Positions 1 to 6,514 are shown, counted from the stretch's first letter. The stretch is DNA of 7,995 nt from Egerieenecus merdigallinarum (GCA_018711985.1 DVHS01000031.1:1-7995), one strand, 5' to 3'. Translations and numbers: made by a program. Notes: generated by a model not told the origin, from the letters alone.

Positions 1-326
1 TGACCATTGGCAATATGATCAAATTGGGTCAGCTGTACCTAGGGCAAGGGCGCTGGAAAGGCCAGCAACTTCTGGACCCCGCCTGGGTTCATGCCGCAGG
101 AGCAAAGCAAATCAGCACGGAAGGTCCCGAAGACCGTTGGCTGTGTGGTTACGGCTACCAGTTCTGGAAGCTTGGCTATCCGGGGGCGTTCCGCGCAGAC
201 GGCGCCTATGGCCAAATCACCGCGATATTGCCCGAAAAAGGTTATGCGGTATCGATCCAGTGCCCGGAAAGCGGCGATTTTGAGCGCGTGAAGCCCGCTT
301 ATCTCTCTTTGTTGGAAAGTCTATGA
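1..326 (+). CDS. Serine hydrolase of the beta-lactamase (class C-like) superfamily, C-terminal part only
   Basis: The reading frame is open from the left edge (first full codon at base 3) to a TGA at 324-326, so only about 107 C-terminal residues are visible and the real start lies outside the window. The fragment resembles the end of class C beta-lactamase/penicillin-binding-like serine hydrolases. It has a helix of the type MIKLGQLYLGQGRWKGQQLL, then GYGYQFW, then RADGAYGQ, which occupies the place of the third active-site motif (KTG/HxG) in this superfamily. The catalytic Ser-x-x-Lys and Tyr motifs would be upstream and cannot be checked. Such proteins include esterases, D-amino-acid peptidases and true beta-lactamases; the fragment does not tell which. 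It converges on the sugar operon and shows no functional link to it. No obvious T-rich terminator directly follows the stop. Confidence 0.85.
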   Translation, partial: TIGNMIKLGQLYLGQGRWKGQQLLDPAWVHAAGAKQISTEGPEDRWLCGYGYQFWKLGYPGAFRADGAYGQITAILPEKGYAVSIQCPESGDFERVKPAYLSLLESL

Positions 327-526
327 CATTTCCGCTGAACCCTGTATAAAAATGCGCATACATTGCAAGGCCTGACCAAGAAGCCGCCGGCTCAGCCAGT
401 GGCTTCAGCGTATGGAAAAAGTGGCAAATTCGTTCAACCAAAGGTCGCCCGAATTTGTAAGGAATTGTTTTTGCAAGCAAAATCAACGATCTGCGAAGCC
501 GGCAAATCCGCCGGATACAAACGAAA

Positions 527-552
527 GTCGGAGGGGCTGGGCCCCCTCCGAC
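527..552. terminator. Perfect 10-bp GC-rich hairpin, candidate terminator
   Basis: The arms GTCGGAGGGG (527-536) and CCCCTCCGAC (543-552) pair perfectly around a 6-base loop. Read on the - strand, the stem is followed by TTTCGTTTGT, a broken T-rich tail. That fits a weak intrinsic terminator for the GH65 operon, about 420 bases past its stop. On the + strand the stem is followed by ATCTCCCG, so it is a poor terminator in that direction. Confidence 0.45.
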
Positions 553-581
553 ATCTCCCGAAAATTTATTGACAATCTGAT

Positions 582-630
582 ACGCTTTCTGAGCCAGGGA
601 GTGCTTTCTCCCTGTGTCAGGAAGCGTTTT
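582..630 (+). terminator. Long 20-bp imperfect hairpin, candidate terminator or structured RNA element
   Basis: The arms at 582-601 and 608-627 pair over 20 positions with one G-T wobble (588/621) and one two-base internal mismatch (593-594 against 615-616). They close a 6-base loop, TGCTTT. On the + strand the stem runs into TTTT (627-630) and then CGCGTG, so the T run is short. It could end the serine hydrolase transcript about 255 bases past its stop. The stem is longer than a typical terminator, so a separate structural role is possible. Confidence 0.4.
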
Positions 631-695
631 CGCGTGCGCGCGTGTGTCTACCGTCATGCAGTCTCCCGTCTCGCTGCATACATTGAGCACAAGGC

Positions 696-726
696 GGGGG
701 GCAAGCGCAGGCTTTCCATGCCCCCC
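696..726. repeat. Perfect 8-bp GC-rich inverted repeat
   Basis: GGGGGGCA (696-703) pairs with TGCCCCCC (719-726) around a 15-base loop that itself contains AGC/GCT. No T run follows on either strand, so it is not a standard intrinsic terminator. Confidence 0.4.
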
Positions 727-912
727 TGTGAATCTGCAAGGCTTACGTACCGTAACAAAAAAATGAGGCCTGCGCGTCCGTGTGGTAGCGTTGAAGGTAC
801 GCAATCAGCGAGCTCCAACGGGCGCGCAAGTCCCTTTCTTTATTTTTCTCCAATAGGGGCAGCCGCCGCAACGGCTTAACCTGGCACCGTGGCCCTGGGG
901 CATTCGCCTTGG

Positions 913-965
913 CGCAAGAAGGCATGGAAAGTCTTTCCCCGGTTTGGGGGCGCCCCTTCTTTGCG
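913..965 (-). repeat. Inverted repeat just past the GH65 stop codon (3'-end structure)
   Basis: CGCAAGAAGG (913-922) pairs with bases 955-965 in 10 base pairs with a single bulged T at 960. A smaller hairpin, GGAAA/TTTCC (926-930/934-938), sits inside, so the RNA could fold as a branched structure. On the - strand it starts 5 bases after the GH65 stop codon, where a 3'-protecting or terminating structure would be expected. No T run follows, so intrinsic termination here would be unusual. Confidence 0.4.
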
Positions 966-969
966 TCCT

Positions 970-3258
970 CTAGCGCGTATTGCCCACCGCTTCGTCACCT
1001 GGGTGTGCCAGGCGGAAGGCTTTCTCCCGGGTAAAGACCGAAACCGGTCCGCCGGATAGCAGGCGCACGCTGTAGGTGTCGCACTCCATTTGGAAGCGCA
1101 GTCTGCTTCCCCGGTACTGGAAAGAAAATTGGAGCCCGGTCCACCCTTCCGGCAGGAAGGGGTCCATCCGCACACCGTCCGCGCACAGCCGCAGTCCCGC
1201 AAATCCCTTGACCACCGCCATGTAGCAACCGCCCATGTTGGCCGTATGGATGCCGTCCTTGCTGTTGCCATGCGTATTGAGCAGGTCTGTCTTCACGCTG
1301 TCGCCAAAGTAGGCGTGTGCCTCCTGGCGCAGGCCCAGACGGCAGGCATCAATACAAAAGATGCAGTTGGACAGGGAGGAATCGTGGGTGGTAATCTTCT
1401 CATAGTACCGGAAGGACCGTTCACGCACGTCCGCATCCGCCAGGCCTTCAAACAGCACATGTGCCAGCACGGTATCCGCCTGTTTGCATACCTGATAGCG
1501 GTACAGCTGCAAGGGATGGTAGTGGAGCAGCAGGGGGAAGTTTTCCCGGGGCGTTGCGGCCAGGTCCCACACGGGCTTTTTCAGGAAGCTGTCGTCCTGG
1601 GGATTGATGCCCAGGGTTTCGTCGTAAGGCAGGTACATGATTTCCGCGGCATGGGCAAACGCGTCCAGCTCCTCATGGGTCACGCCCAGACGGGCTGCCC
1701 ACGGGTCATACGCGCCCCACTCCTCCAGCAGGTGGGCCGCGCGCACCGCCAACTCCAGATTGTTTTTGGCGCATGCGTTGGTATAGTAGTTGTTGTTGAC
1801 CAGGCAGGTGTATTCATCGGGGCCCGTCACGCAGTTGATGCGGAAGGTGCCCTCCGCCACATGTCCCACATCCATCCACAGCCGCGCCGTTTCCAGCAGC
1901 AGCTCCGCGCCCTCAGAAATCAGGTATTCCCGGTCGCCGGTGGCGTCGTAGTACATGCCCACCGCGTAGGCAATATCCCCAACAATGTGATATTGCGCCG
2001 TGCCTGCCAGGAAGTATCCGCTGCACTCCCGTCCTGCAATCGTTCGCCAGGGATACAGCGCACCCTTCCCATGCCCCAGCAGGCGGGCGTTTTCCCGCGC
2101 CGCGTCCAACGTGCGGTAGCGGTACCCCAGGAGCTTGCGCGCAAGCTGCGGCATGGTGAGGGTGAAGAAGGGCATCATGTACATTTCCGTATCCCAGAAA
2201 TAGTGCCCCTCATACCCTTCCCCCGAAAGGCCCTTGGCCGCGATGCTGCACAACCCGTCGCGCCCGGCGGACTGAAAGAGCTGGTAAAGGTTGAACTGCA
2301 TGGACAGGTTGCTGTCGTTGTCCCCCTGAATGGTGGTATCCGCATTTTCCCAGAAGGCTGTAAGCGCATCCCGCTGGGCACGGTAGAGCGCGTCCGCCTG
2401 GCCAAAGCTCCTGGCCATGACCTGCCGTGCGGCGGCAAGCGTATCGCCATGCCGCCGTTCATCGGAGAAAACGCAGTATTTTTGCAGCCGCAGCGTTTGC
2501 CCCTGTTCTATGGTTACGCAGGCATGGAACGCGGCCGCGTGTGCCCCGGGGTCATAGACCGTGCGCGCATCTTCCGCGGCTGGTTCCAGGGCGTGCTTTA
2601 CGCCGGTGGTCAGCGACAGGCCGCTCACGCGGGTGCGCGTGCTCAGGTAGCTGGCCCCTTCCTCAATCAGGTGACCAGTGGGAACAAGGTGGCATTCGCT
2701 TTCTCCCGCCAGGCGGGGATCATTGGGGTTGGCATAGTTTTTCACCAGTGCCAGGTGGGTGCTCTCCACCTCCACCTGTCCCGCATAGTTGAGCGGGGTG
2801 ACTTCGCAGTCGATCAGGAACAGGGACGGCTCCGCAAAGCTGGCCATGCGGCGGAAGCAAAGGACGGTCTCCCGCCCCTGGGGCGAGCGCCACGTAACGC
2901 GGCGTTCGGTGATTCCGCGATCCATATCCAGCCTGCGCTCGCATGCCACCAGCGTGCCCGTCCATTGGGAAAACCACTCTCCCCCCAGGCAGAAGCGGAT
3001 TCCCTGCATGTCCGCCACGTTGATCATGCTTTCCTTGTCCTCGCGCACATGGGTCAGCTTTTCCGCCTGCTTCATGGGCACGATTTCATAAAAGCCGTTC
3101 ACATAGGCGCCACGCATGGTGTCCATGCCCTGGGGCGCCCCTTCTTCCAGGGTGCCGCGCACGCCCAGATAGCCATTGGCGTTATGAAAGATCGTTTCCT
3201 GCAGGGCAAGCTGATCGTGCGTGGGCGCAGTGGAGTGCACCGAATAGATTCTTTGCAT
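970..3258 (-). CDS. Glycoside hydrolase family 65 disaccharide phosphorylase (kojibiose/trehalose/maltose phosphorylase family)
   Basis: This 762-residue protein, the usual length for GH65, should catalyse reversible phosphorolysis of an alpha-glucoside to beta-glucose 1-phosphate plus the released sugar. It has no signal peptide, so it acts in the cytosol on imported sugar. The N-terminal beta-sandwich begins with ETIFHNANGYLGVRG (residues 21-35). The (alpha/alpha)6 barrel carries FWDTEMY (354-360) and TGPDEY (478-483), where E482 aligns with the general acid of characterised GH65 phosphorylases. Further conserved blocks are VNNNYYTN (487-494), KQAD (592-595), THDSSLS (624-630) and HGNSKDGIH (663-671); the last two belong to the phosphate-side active site. 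The specificity loop reads RECSGYFLAGT (410-420) and lacks the CHNE-type sequence of maltose phosphorylases, so kojibiose, trehalose, nigerose or another glucoside is more likely than maltose. The start is supported by AAGGAGGG, with 7 bases between GGAGG and the ATG; this ribosome site overlaps the stop codon of the preceding permease gene, 12 bases upstream. It is the last gene of the operon. Confidence 0.93.
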   Translation of the reverse strand: MQRIYSVHSTAPTHDQLALQETIFHNANGYLGVRGTLEEGAPQGMDTMRGAYVNGFYEIVPMKQAEKLTHVREDKESMINVADMQGIRFCLGGEWFSQWTGTLVACERRLDMDRGITERRVTWRSPQGRETVLCFRRMASFAEPSLFLIDCEVTPLNYAGQVEVESTHLALVKNYANPNDPRLAGESECHLVPTGHLIEEGASYLSTRTRVSGLSLTTGVKHALEPAAEDARTVYDPGAHAAAFHACVTIEQGQTLRLQKYCVFSDERRHGDTLAAARQVMARSFGQADALYRAQRDALTAFWENADTTIQGDNDSNLSMQFNLYQLFQSAGRDGLCSIAAKGLSGEGYEGHYFWDTEMYMMPFFTLTMPQLARKLLGYRYRTLDAARENARLLGHGKGALYPWRTIAGRECSGYFLAGTAQYHIVGDIAYAVGMYYDATGDREYLISEGAELLLETARLWMDVGHVAEGTFRINCVTGPDEYTCLVNNNYYTNACAKNNLELAVRAAHLLEEWGAYDPWAARLGVTHEELDAFAHAAEIMYLPYDETLGINPQDDSFLKKPVWDLAATPRENFPLLLHYHPLQLYRYQVCKQADTVLAHVLFEGLADADVRERSFRYYEKITTHDSSLSNCIFCIDACRLGLRQEAHAYFGDSVKTDLLNTHGNSKDGIHTANMGGCYMAVVKGFAGLRLCADGVRMDPFLPEGWTGLQFSFQYRGSRLRFQMECDTYSVRLLSGGPVSVFTREKAFRLAHPGDEAVGNTR

Positions 3259-3270
3259 GTTCAGCCCTCC

Positions 3271-4128
3271 TTAGCCCTTGACCGCGCCGGCCATGATGCC
3301 CTTGATGATGTGTTTCTGCGCGCAGAAATAGAAGATGATCACCGGGATGATGGTCATGGTCAGCGCGGCCATGGCCATGTTCCATTCAATGGTATAGGTG
3401 CCGAAGAACAAGGATGTCATCACAGGAATGGTCTTGTTGGCATTGCTGGTCAACGTCAGCGAAGGCAACAGATAGTCGTTCCAGATCCAGATCACATCCA
3501 GGATAATCACCGTTACCGTGGTGGGCTTGAGGATGGGGAATACGATGCGCCAGAACACCTGCCAGATGTTGCACCCGTCAATGATGGCAGCTTCCTCCAG
3601 CGAGACAGGAACCGACGACTTGACAAATCCGTGGAACAAAAACACGCCCATGCCCGCGCCAAAGCCCGCGTACATGAAGATCAGGCCACCCAGGGAGTTT
3701 TTCATGGGAATGCCCAGCGTCTTGGTCAGGGAGTTCATCTCCTGCATCAGGGGCATCATCACCGTCTGAAAGGGAATGAGCATCGTCAAAATCAGAAAGC
3801 TGTAAAGGAAGCGGCTTAGCCGGGTGCGCGTGCGCACCAGCATCCACGCGGCCATGGAGCACAGAACCACGATGACCGCCACCGAACACAAGGTTACGAT
3901 GAGCGAGTTCTTGAATACGTTGATGAAGTCCATGCGCTGCACCGCGCCCGCGTAATACTCCCAGGTGAAGGTTTCGGGCAGGGCCAGCACGTTGGTATAC
4001 ATCTCCGCGCGGCTTTTGAAGGAATTGACCACGATGATATAAATCGGGGAGAGGTACATCAGGCAGAACACCAGCAGAGCTATATTGCCCAGCACACTGC
4101 GCACACGCTTGGCGATATTTTTGTTCAT
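3271..4128 (-). CDS. Sugar ABC transporter permease, MalG/UgpE type (CUT1 family)
   Basis: This 285-residue inner-membrane protein is one half of the transport channel for the operon's sugar. About six membrane segments are visible, near residues 14-34, 74-97, 108-128, 146-166, 198-217 and 249-269. The EAA loop, EEAAIIDGCNIWQVFWRIVF (178-197), is the coupling motif that contacts the ATPase and has the conserved EAA...G pattern. The C-terminal QKHIIKGIMAGAVKG matches the usual end of MalG-type permeases. The ATG overlaps the stop of the other permease gene in an ATGA arrangement (4125-4128), which implies translational coupling. A GGGAGGT site lies 6 bases upstream of the ATG. No ATPase gene accompanies it, as is common in Gram-positive CUT1 operons that share an MsmK/UgpC-like ATPase. 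The substrate cannot be read from this subunit. Confidence 0.93.
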   Translation of the reverse strand: MNKNIAKRVRSVLGNIALLVFCLMYLSPIYIIVVNSFKSRAEMYTNVLALPETFTWEYYAGAVQRMDFINVFKNSLIVTLCSVAVIVVLCSMAAWMLVRTRTRLSRFLYSFLILTMLIPFQTVMMPLMQEMNSLTKTLGIPMKNSLGGLIFMYAGFGAGMGVFLFHGFVKSSVPVSLEEAAIIDGCNIWQVFWRIVFPILKPTTVTVIILDVIWIWNDYLLPSLTLTSNANKTIPVMTSLFFGTYTIEWNMAMAALTMTIIPVIIFYFCAQKHIIKGIMAGAVKG

Positions 4129-4994
4129 ACCTCCACCTCCCGCTTGGACGTGAGCCGGACCTGGAACATGGTGATCACGCCCACAATAATGAAGAACACA
4201 ATGGCCTTGGCCTGGCCGTAGCCGTAGTTGCTCTTGGCGAAGATTTCGTTAAAGATGTTCATGGACACCATTTCCGTGGCGTTCGTGGGGCCGCCGCCGG
4301 TAAGGGCCAGGTTCACATCGTAGATTTTGAAGCAATTGGACAGCGTCAAAAACAGGCAAATGGTAACGGAAGGCATCAGCAGCGGCAGCCGGATGCGGAA
4401 AAAGGACTGCCAGTAGCTGGCGCCGTCCACGTTGGCGGCCTCCAGTACGTCGTCGGAAATGGACTGAAGCCCGGCGATATAGATGATCATCATGTACCCG
4501 GCCATCTGCCAGGTAGCGACCACGATCAGGCCGATGAAGGCAAATTGCTTATTGCTCAGCCAGTAGAAAAACAGATCCGGCCGGCCGGTCATCTCCCCCA
4601 GGGTGGCCATGCAGTCGCCCAGAATGAACTGCCAGATGTAGCCCAGCAGCAGCCCGCCGATCAGGTAGGGCATAAAAATCATAACCCGGCCCACGTTGCG
4701 CAGCCGTAGCTTGGACGTCACCACCAGCGCAAAGCCCAGCGCCAGCACATTGACCGTAACCATGGTAATCAGCGTAAAAATGGTGGTACGCTCCAGGGAG
4801 TTCAAAAACCGCGTATCCTGAAAGGCTTTCATATAATTGGCCAGGCCCACAAACTTCATGGGGTTTTTGGGCAGCCCGTCCCAGGAAACAAACGAATAAT
4901 ACACGCCCGTCAGGAACGGAATAATCACTACCACAATGAACACAAAAAACAGCGGTACGGTAAACAGCGCAAACCAGCGCTTCTTCATGGACAT
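4125..4994 (-). CDS. Sugar ABC transporter permease, MalF/UgpA type (CUT1 family)
   Basis: This 289-residue membrane protein is the partner permease of the MalG-type subunit downstream. It has an N-terminal membrane segment (about 8-30) and further hydrophobic segments near 71-93, 103-125, 151-174, 205-221 and 264-281. The EAA loop is LEAANVDGASYWQSFFRIRL (184-203). The following LTGGGPTNAT block (231-240) is characteristic of UgpA/MalF-like CUT1 permeases. There is no large periplasmic insertion of the enterobacterial MalF kind. Two possible ATGs lie at 4994 and 4988. The first is preferred because a GAGGGGGG ribosome site lies 6 bases upstream of it. A hairpin with a T run separates this gene from the binding-protein gene, so it is probably expressed at a lower level. 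Confidence 0.93.
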   Translation of the reverse strand: MSMKKRWFALFTVPLFFVFIVVVIIPFLTGVYYSFVSWDGLPKNPMKFVGLANYMKAFQDTRFLNSLERTTIFTLITMVTVNVLALGFALVVTSKLRLRNVGRVMIFMPYLIGGLLLGYIWQFILGDCMATLGEMTGRPDLFFYWLSNKQFAFIGLIVVATWQMAGYMMIIYIAGLQSISDDVLEAANVDGASYWQSFFRIRLPLLMPSVTICLFLTLSNCFKIYDVNLALTGGGPTNATEMVSMNIFNEIFAKSNYGYGQAKAIVFFIIVGVITMFQVRLTSKREVEV

Positions 4995-5020
4995 GCGCGT
5001 CCCCCCTCGTTAAACGACAC

Positions 5021-5063
5021 AAAAAGCGGGAGCCGCCCAATGGGCATCCGGGCAGCCCCCGCT
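5021..5063 (-). terminator. Intrinsic terminator/attenuator between binding-protein and permease genes
   Basis: On the - strand the arms at 5050-5063 and 5025-5038 pair over 14 positions with two G-T wobbles. They close an 11-base loop (5039-5049) and are followed by TTTTT running into GTGTC. The hairpin begins 13 bases after the binding-protein stop codon. No promoter is visible between it and the permease start, so permease expression must come from read-through. This arrangement is well known in sugar ABC operons, where it raises binding-protein mRNA relative to the permeases and protects its 3' end. Confidence 0.75.
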
Positions 5064-5076
5064 ATCGGTCGGCGAA

Positions 5077-6300
5077 TTACTCGGCCGCAGCCGTCACAAA
5101 CGCGTCATTGAGCGCGTTGAGGAAATCGGCCTCGGTCATTTCGGTGGTGAAGAACTCCTCGGCCACGGGCACCAGATCGTTCATGATCACGCTGGCGGGC
5201 CACTCGGTGTTGAAGGTCCAGTCCACGATGTTGCCGCTGGCAATGGCGTCGGCCACGCTGGCGGAGATGGGATCGAGCTTCTCGCTGGTCATGCCGTCCA
5301 CCACAGGCAGGAAGCCGAACTTGTTCATCAGGTAATCGGTGCCGGTCTCGGAGGTGTAGAGCCAGTTGAGGAAGTCCTTGCCCAGCTGCTGTTCCTCTTC
5401 GGAGGCGTCGGCATTAACGAACCAGTAGGAGGGGATACCCACCGCGATGGCGGTGCTGCCGCCCACGGGCAGGCCAACCATGCCCATCTCGAAGTCGATG
5501 TCATAGCTGGAGAACATGGTGTAGCACCAGTTGCCCTGGTGGATGGCCGCGGTCTTGCCGGTGGCGAAGTCGCCGCAGTTGCCGTCGTAGGTCACTTCCA
5601 GGGGATTGACCTGATTTTCACGGATGGCCACAAACAGCTTGGCAAATTCCTGGAACTCCGGTACGTCGGCCAGCTTGACCTCGCCCGAGAACACCTGCTG
5701 GCAGAAGGCCACAGGATCATCCTGCACGGCGAAGGGGAAGTTGAGGATCTGGCCGATGAGGAAGTAACCTTCCTGGGACAGGCCCAGGCCGGTGATGCCC
5801 GCTGCCTTCTCTTCTTCAATGAAAGAAATCAGGCCGTCCATGGTGGAGATGGCTTCGGGGTCCACCAGGTTTTTGTTGTAGATGATGCCAAAGCCCTCGG
5901 CCGTCATGGGAACGCCGGTCTTTTTGCCGTCCACCATGGCGATGAGGTTTTCCTGCACCTTGCCCATCACTTCCAGATCGCTCAAATCGGCCAGGTAGCC
6001 GCTCATTTCGGCGATCTCGGAGGAAGAGTTCAGCGTGAACACGGTGGGACCGGATTCACTGGCCATGTAGGTCTTGAGGTTCTGATAGTAGTCGTCACCG
6101 GCGATGGGCCATACTTCGACTTCAACGCCCGTTTCTTCCTGATATCCCTTGGCAAGCTCCACCAGCTGGTCGTAGATTTCGGTCTTCTGCTGGAAGACCA
6201 CGATCTTGCCGGCGCTTTCCGCTTGCGCACCCGCCAGGCCCAGACCCAGCAGCAGGCTCAACGCCAATACGATACACGTCAAGGTTTTCATCCGCTTCAT
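5077..6300 (-). CDS. Extracellular sugar-binding protein of an ABC transporter (solute-binding family 1)
   Basis: This 407-residue protein is the substrate-capturing part of the transporter and sits outside the cell membrane. It has a signal peptide with a charged start (K2, R3, K5), a hydrophobic core (about 7-23) and a likely signal peptidase I site after AQA (25-27). There is no lipobox cysteine: the only nearby Cys, C9, lies inside the hydrophobic core. That is unusual for a Gram-positive binding protein, which is normally a lipoprotein. The mature part shows family 1 features: VPMTAEGFGIIYNK (130-143), a hinge-and-lid region with FATGKTAAIHQGNW (245-258), and WFVNADASEEEQQLGKDFLNWL (two adjoining blocks, 293-314). 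Aromatic residues such as W258, Y260, W293 and W361 are candidates for sugar stacking. The first ATG is chosen because GGGAGG lies about 10 bases upstream; a second ATG at 6291 would be 19 bases away. It is the first gene after the operon promoter and operator and is followed by an attenuator hairpin. The sugar is unknown but should be the GH65 substrate or a precursor of it. Confidence 0.92.
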   Translation of the reverse strand: MKRMKTLTCIVLALSLLLGLGLAGAQAESAGKIVVFQQKTEIYDQLVELAKGYQEETGVEVEVWPIAGDDYYQNLKTYMASESGPTVFTLNSSSEIAEMSGYLADLSDLEVMGKVQENLIAMVDGKKTGVPMTAEGFGIIYNKNLVDPEAISTMDGLISFIEEEKAAGITGLGLSQEGYFLIGQILNFPFAVQDDPVAFCQQVFSGEVKLADVPEFQEFAKLFVAIRENQVNPLEVTYDGNCGDFATGKTAAIHQGNWCYTMFSSYDIDFEMGMVGLPVGGSTAIAVGIPSYWFVNADASEEEQQLGKDFLNWLYTSETGTDYLMNKFGFLPVVDGMTSEKLDPISASVADAIASGNIVDWTFNTEWPASVIMNDLVPVAEEFFTTEMTEADFLNALNDAFVTAAAE

Positions 6301-6340
6301 AGACTAGAAACCTCCCTTTTTTTATTGTTGTCCCGGAATT

Positions 6341-6366
6341 TTGTGAATCGGTTTAACGATTTACAT
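6341..6366 (-). promoter_or_regulatory. Palindromic operator overlapping the operon transcription start (probable LacI-family site)
   Basis: The half-site TTGTGAATCG (6341-6350) faces CGATTTACAT (6357-6366) across a 6-base spacer, GTTTAA. The second arm reversed is ATGTAAATCG, which matches the first at 8 of 10 positions. The site begins 2 bases after the -10 box of the operon promoter and so covers the expected +1, an ideal position for repression. The LacI-family gene directly upstream is the obvious binder. The two CG steps are separated by 6 bases, unlike the single central CG of the commonest LacI-family operators. It does not match the CcpA cre pattern because the spacing is one base too long. 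Confidence 0.7.
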
Positions 6367-6368
6367 AG

Positions 6369-6397
6369 ATTATAGCCCAACGATGTATATTCGTCAA
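6369..6397 (-). promoter_or_regulatory. Vegetative (sigma-70/A type) promoter of the sugar uptake operon
   Basis: Read on the - strand, TTGACG (6397-6392) is followed after exactly 17 bases by TATAAT (6374-6369). That is one mismatch from consensus in the -35 box and a perfect -10 box. Transcription would start near 6362, inside the palindromic operator, leaving a leader of about 60 bases before the binding-protein ATG at 6300. This is strong enough to need repression. Confidence 0.8.
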
Positions 6398-6490
6398 TAG
6401 TTTTTGTCCAAAATATGCAAAGTTAAATTATTTTATTTGTAAATAATGTAAATATTCTCTGTATTTATATAAAATTGTTTGTAAAATATA
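6398..6490. promoter_or_regulatory. AT-rich stretch upstream of the operon promoter with repeated TGTAAA motifs
   Basis: This tract is markedly more AT-rich than its surroundings and could act as an UP-type element or a curved region. It holds TTTGTAAA at 6436-6443 and 6478-6485 (42 bases apart, about four helical turns), plus ATGTAAAT at 6446-6453. These resemble half of the operator downstream (TGTAAAT), but motifs this simple are easily met by chance in AT-rich DNA. Confidence 0.3.
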
Positions 6491-6514
6491 ACCGGCATCC
6501 TTACAGGATGCCGG
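6487..6514 (-). terminator. Intrinsic terminator of the regulator gene, second of a tandem pair
   Basis: CCGGCATCCT (6492-6501) and AGGATGCCGG (6505-6514) form a perfect inverted repeat with a very tight 3-base loop (9 pairs with a 5-base loop is more realistic). Read on the - strand, the stem is followed by TTATATTTTAC, a U-rich tail. It lies about 95 bases before the -35 box of the sugar operon and would isolate it from transcription of the regulator gene. Confidence 0.65.

Larger units (their letters stand above)
327..969. other. Gene-free convergent intergenic region rich in inverted repeats
   Basis: This stretch lies between a + strand gene ending at 326 and a - strand gene ending at 970. 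Open frames in it have no ribosome binding site and no recognisable protein character, so I call no gene. It holds several inverted repeats: 380-385/401-406 (GAAGCC/GGCTTC), 499-503/510-514 (CCGGC/GCCGG), 527-536/543-552, 582-601/608-627, 696-703/719-726 (GGGGGGCA/TGCCCCCC) and 913-922/955-965. Bases 631-647 strictly alternate pyrimidine and purine, next to the largest hairpin. The simplest reading is a termination zone for two convergent transcripts, but the number of hairpins is more than termination needs. Confidence 0.6.

Noticed and set aside
610..640. cre-like GAAGCGTTTTC in the convergent region
   Set aside because: It has three mismatches to the pattern and is one arm of the long hairpin, far from any promoter.
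412..879. A 155-codon + strand frame in the convergent intergenic region
   Set aside because: No ribosome site, erratic residue composition, and it crosses several strong hairpins.
1090..3819. A 909-codon open frame on the + strand opposite the phosphorylase and MalG-type permease genes
   Set aside because: It runs in exact codon register opposite both real genes, so it stays open simply because TTA, CTA and TCA codons are rare in them. Its translation has no recognisable domain, and the - strand proteins are clear family members.
6341..6366. CcpA catabolite-response (cre) site
   Set aside because: The TG-to-CG spacing is one base too long and the other arm does not fit TGWAANCGNTNWCA. A site for the adjacent regulator is more likely.
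5539..6375. A 278-codon + strand frame opposite the binding-protein gene
   Set aside because: Same codon-register antisense effect; it ends in the promoter region and the protein looks random.
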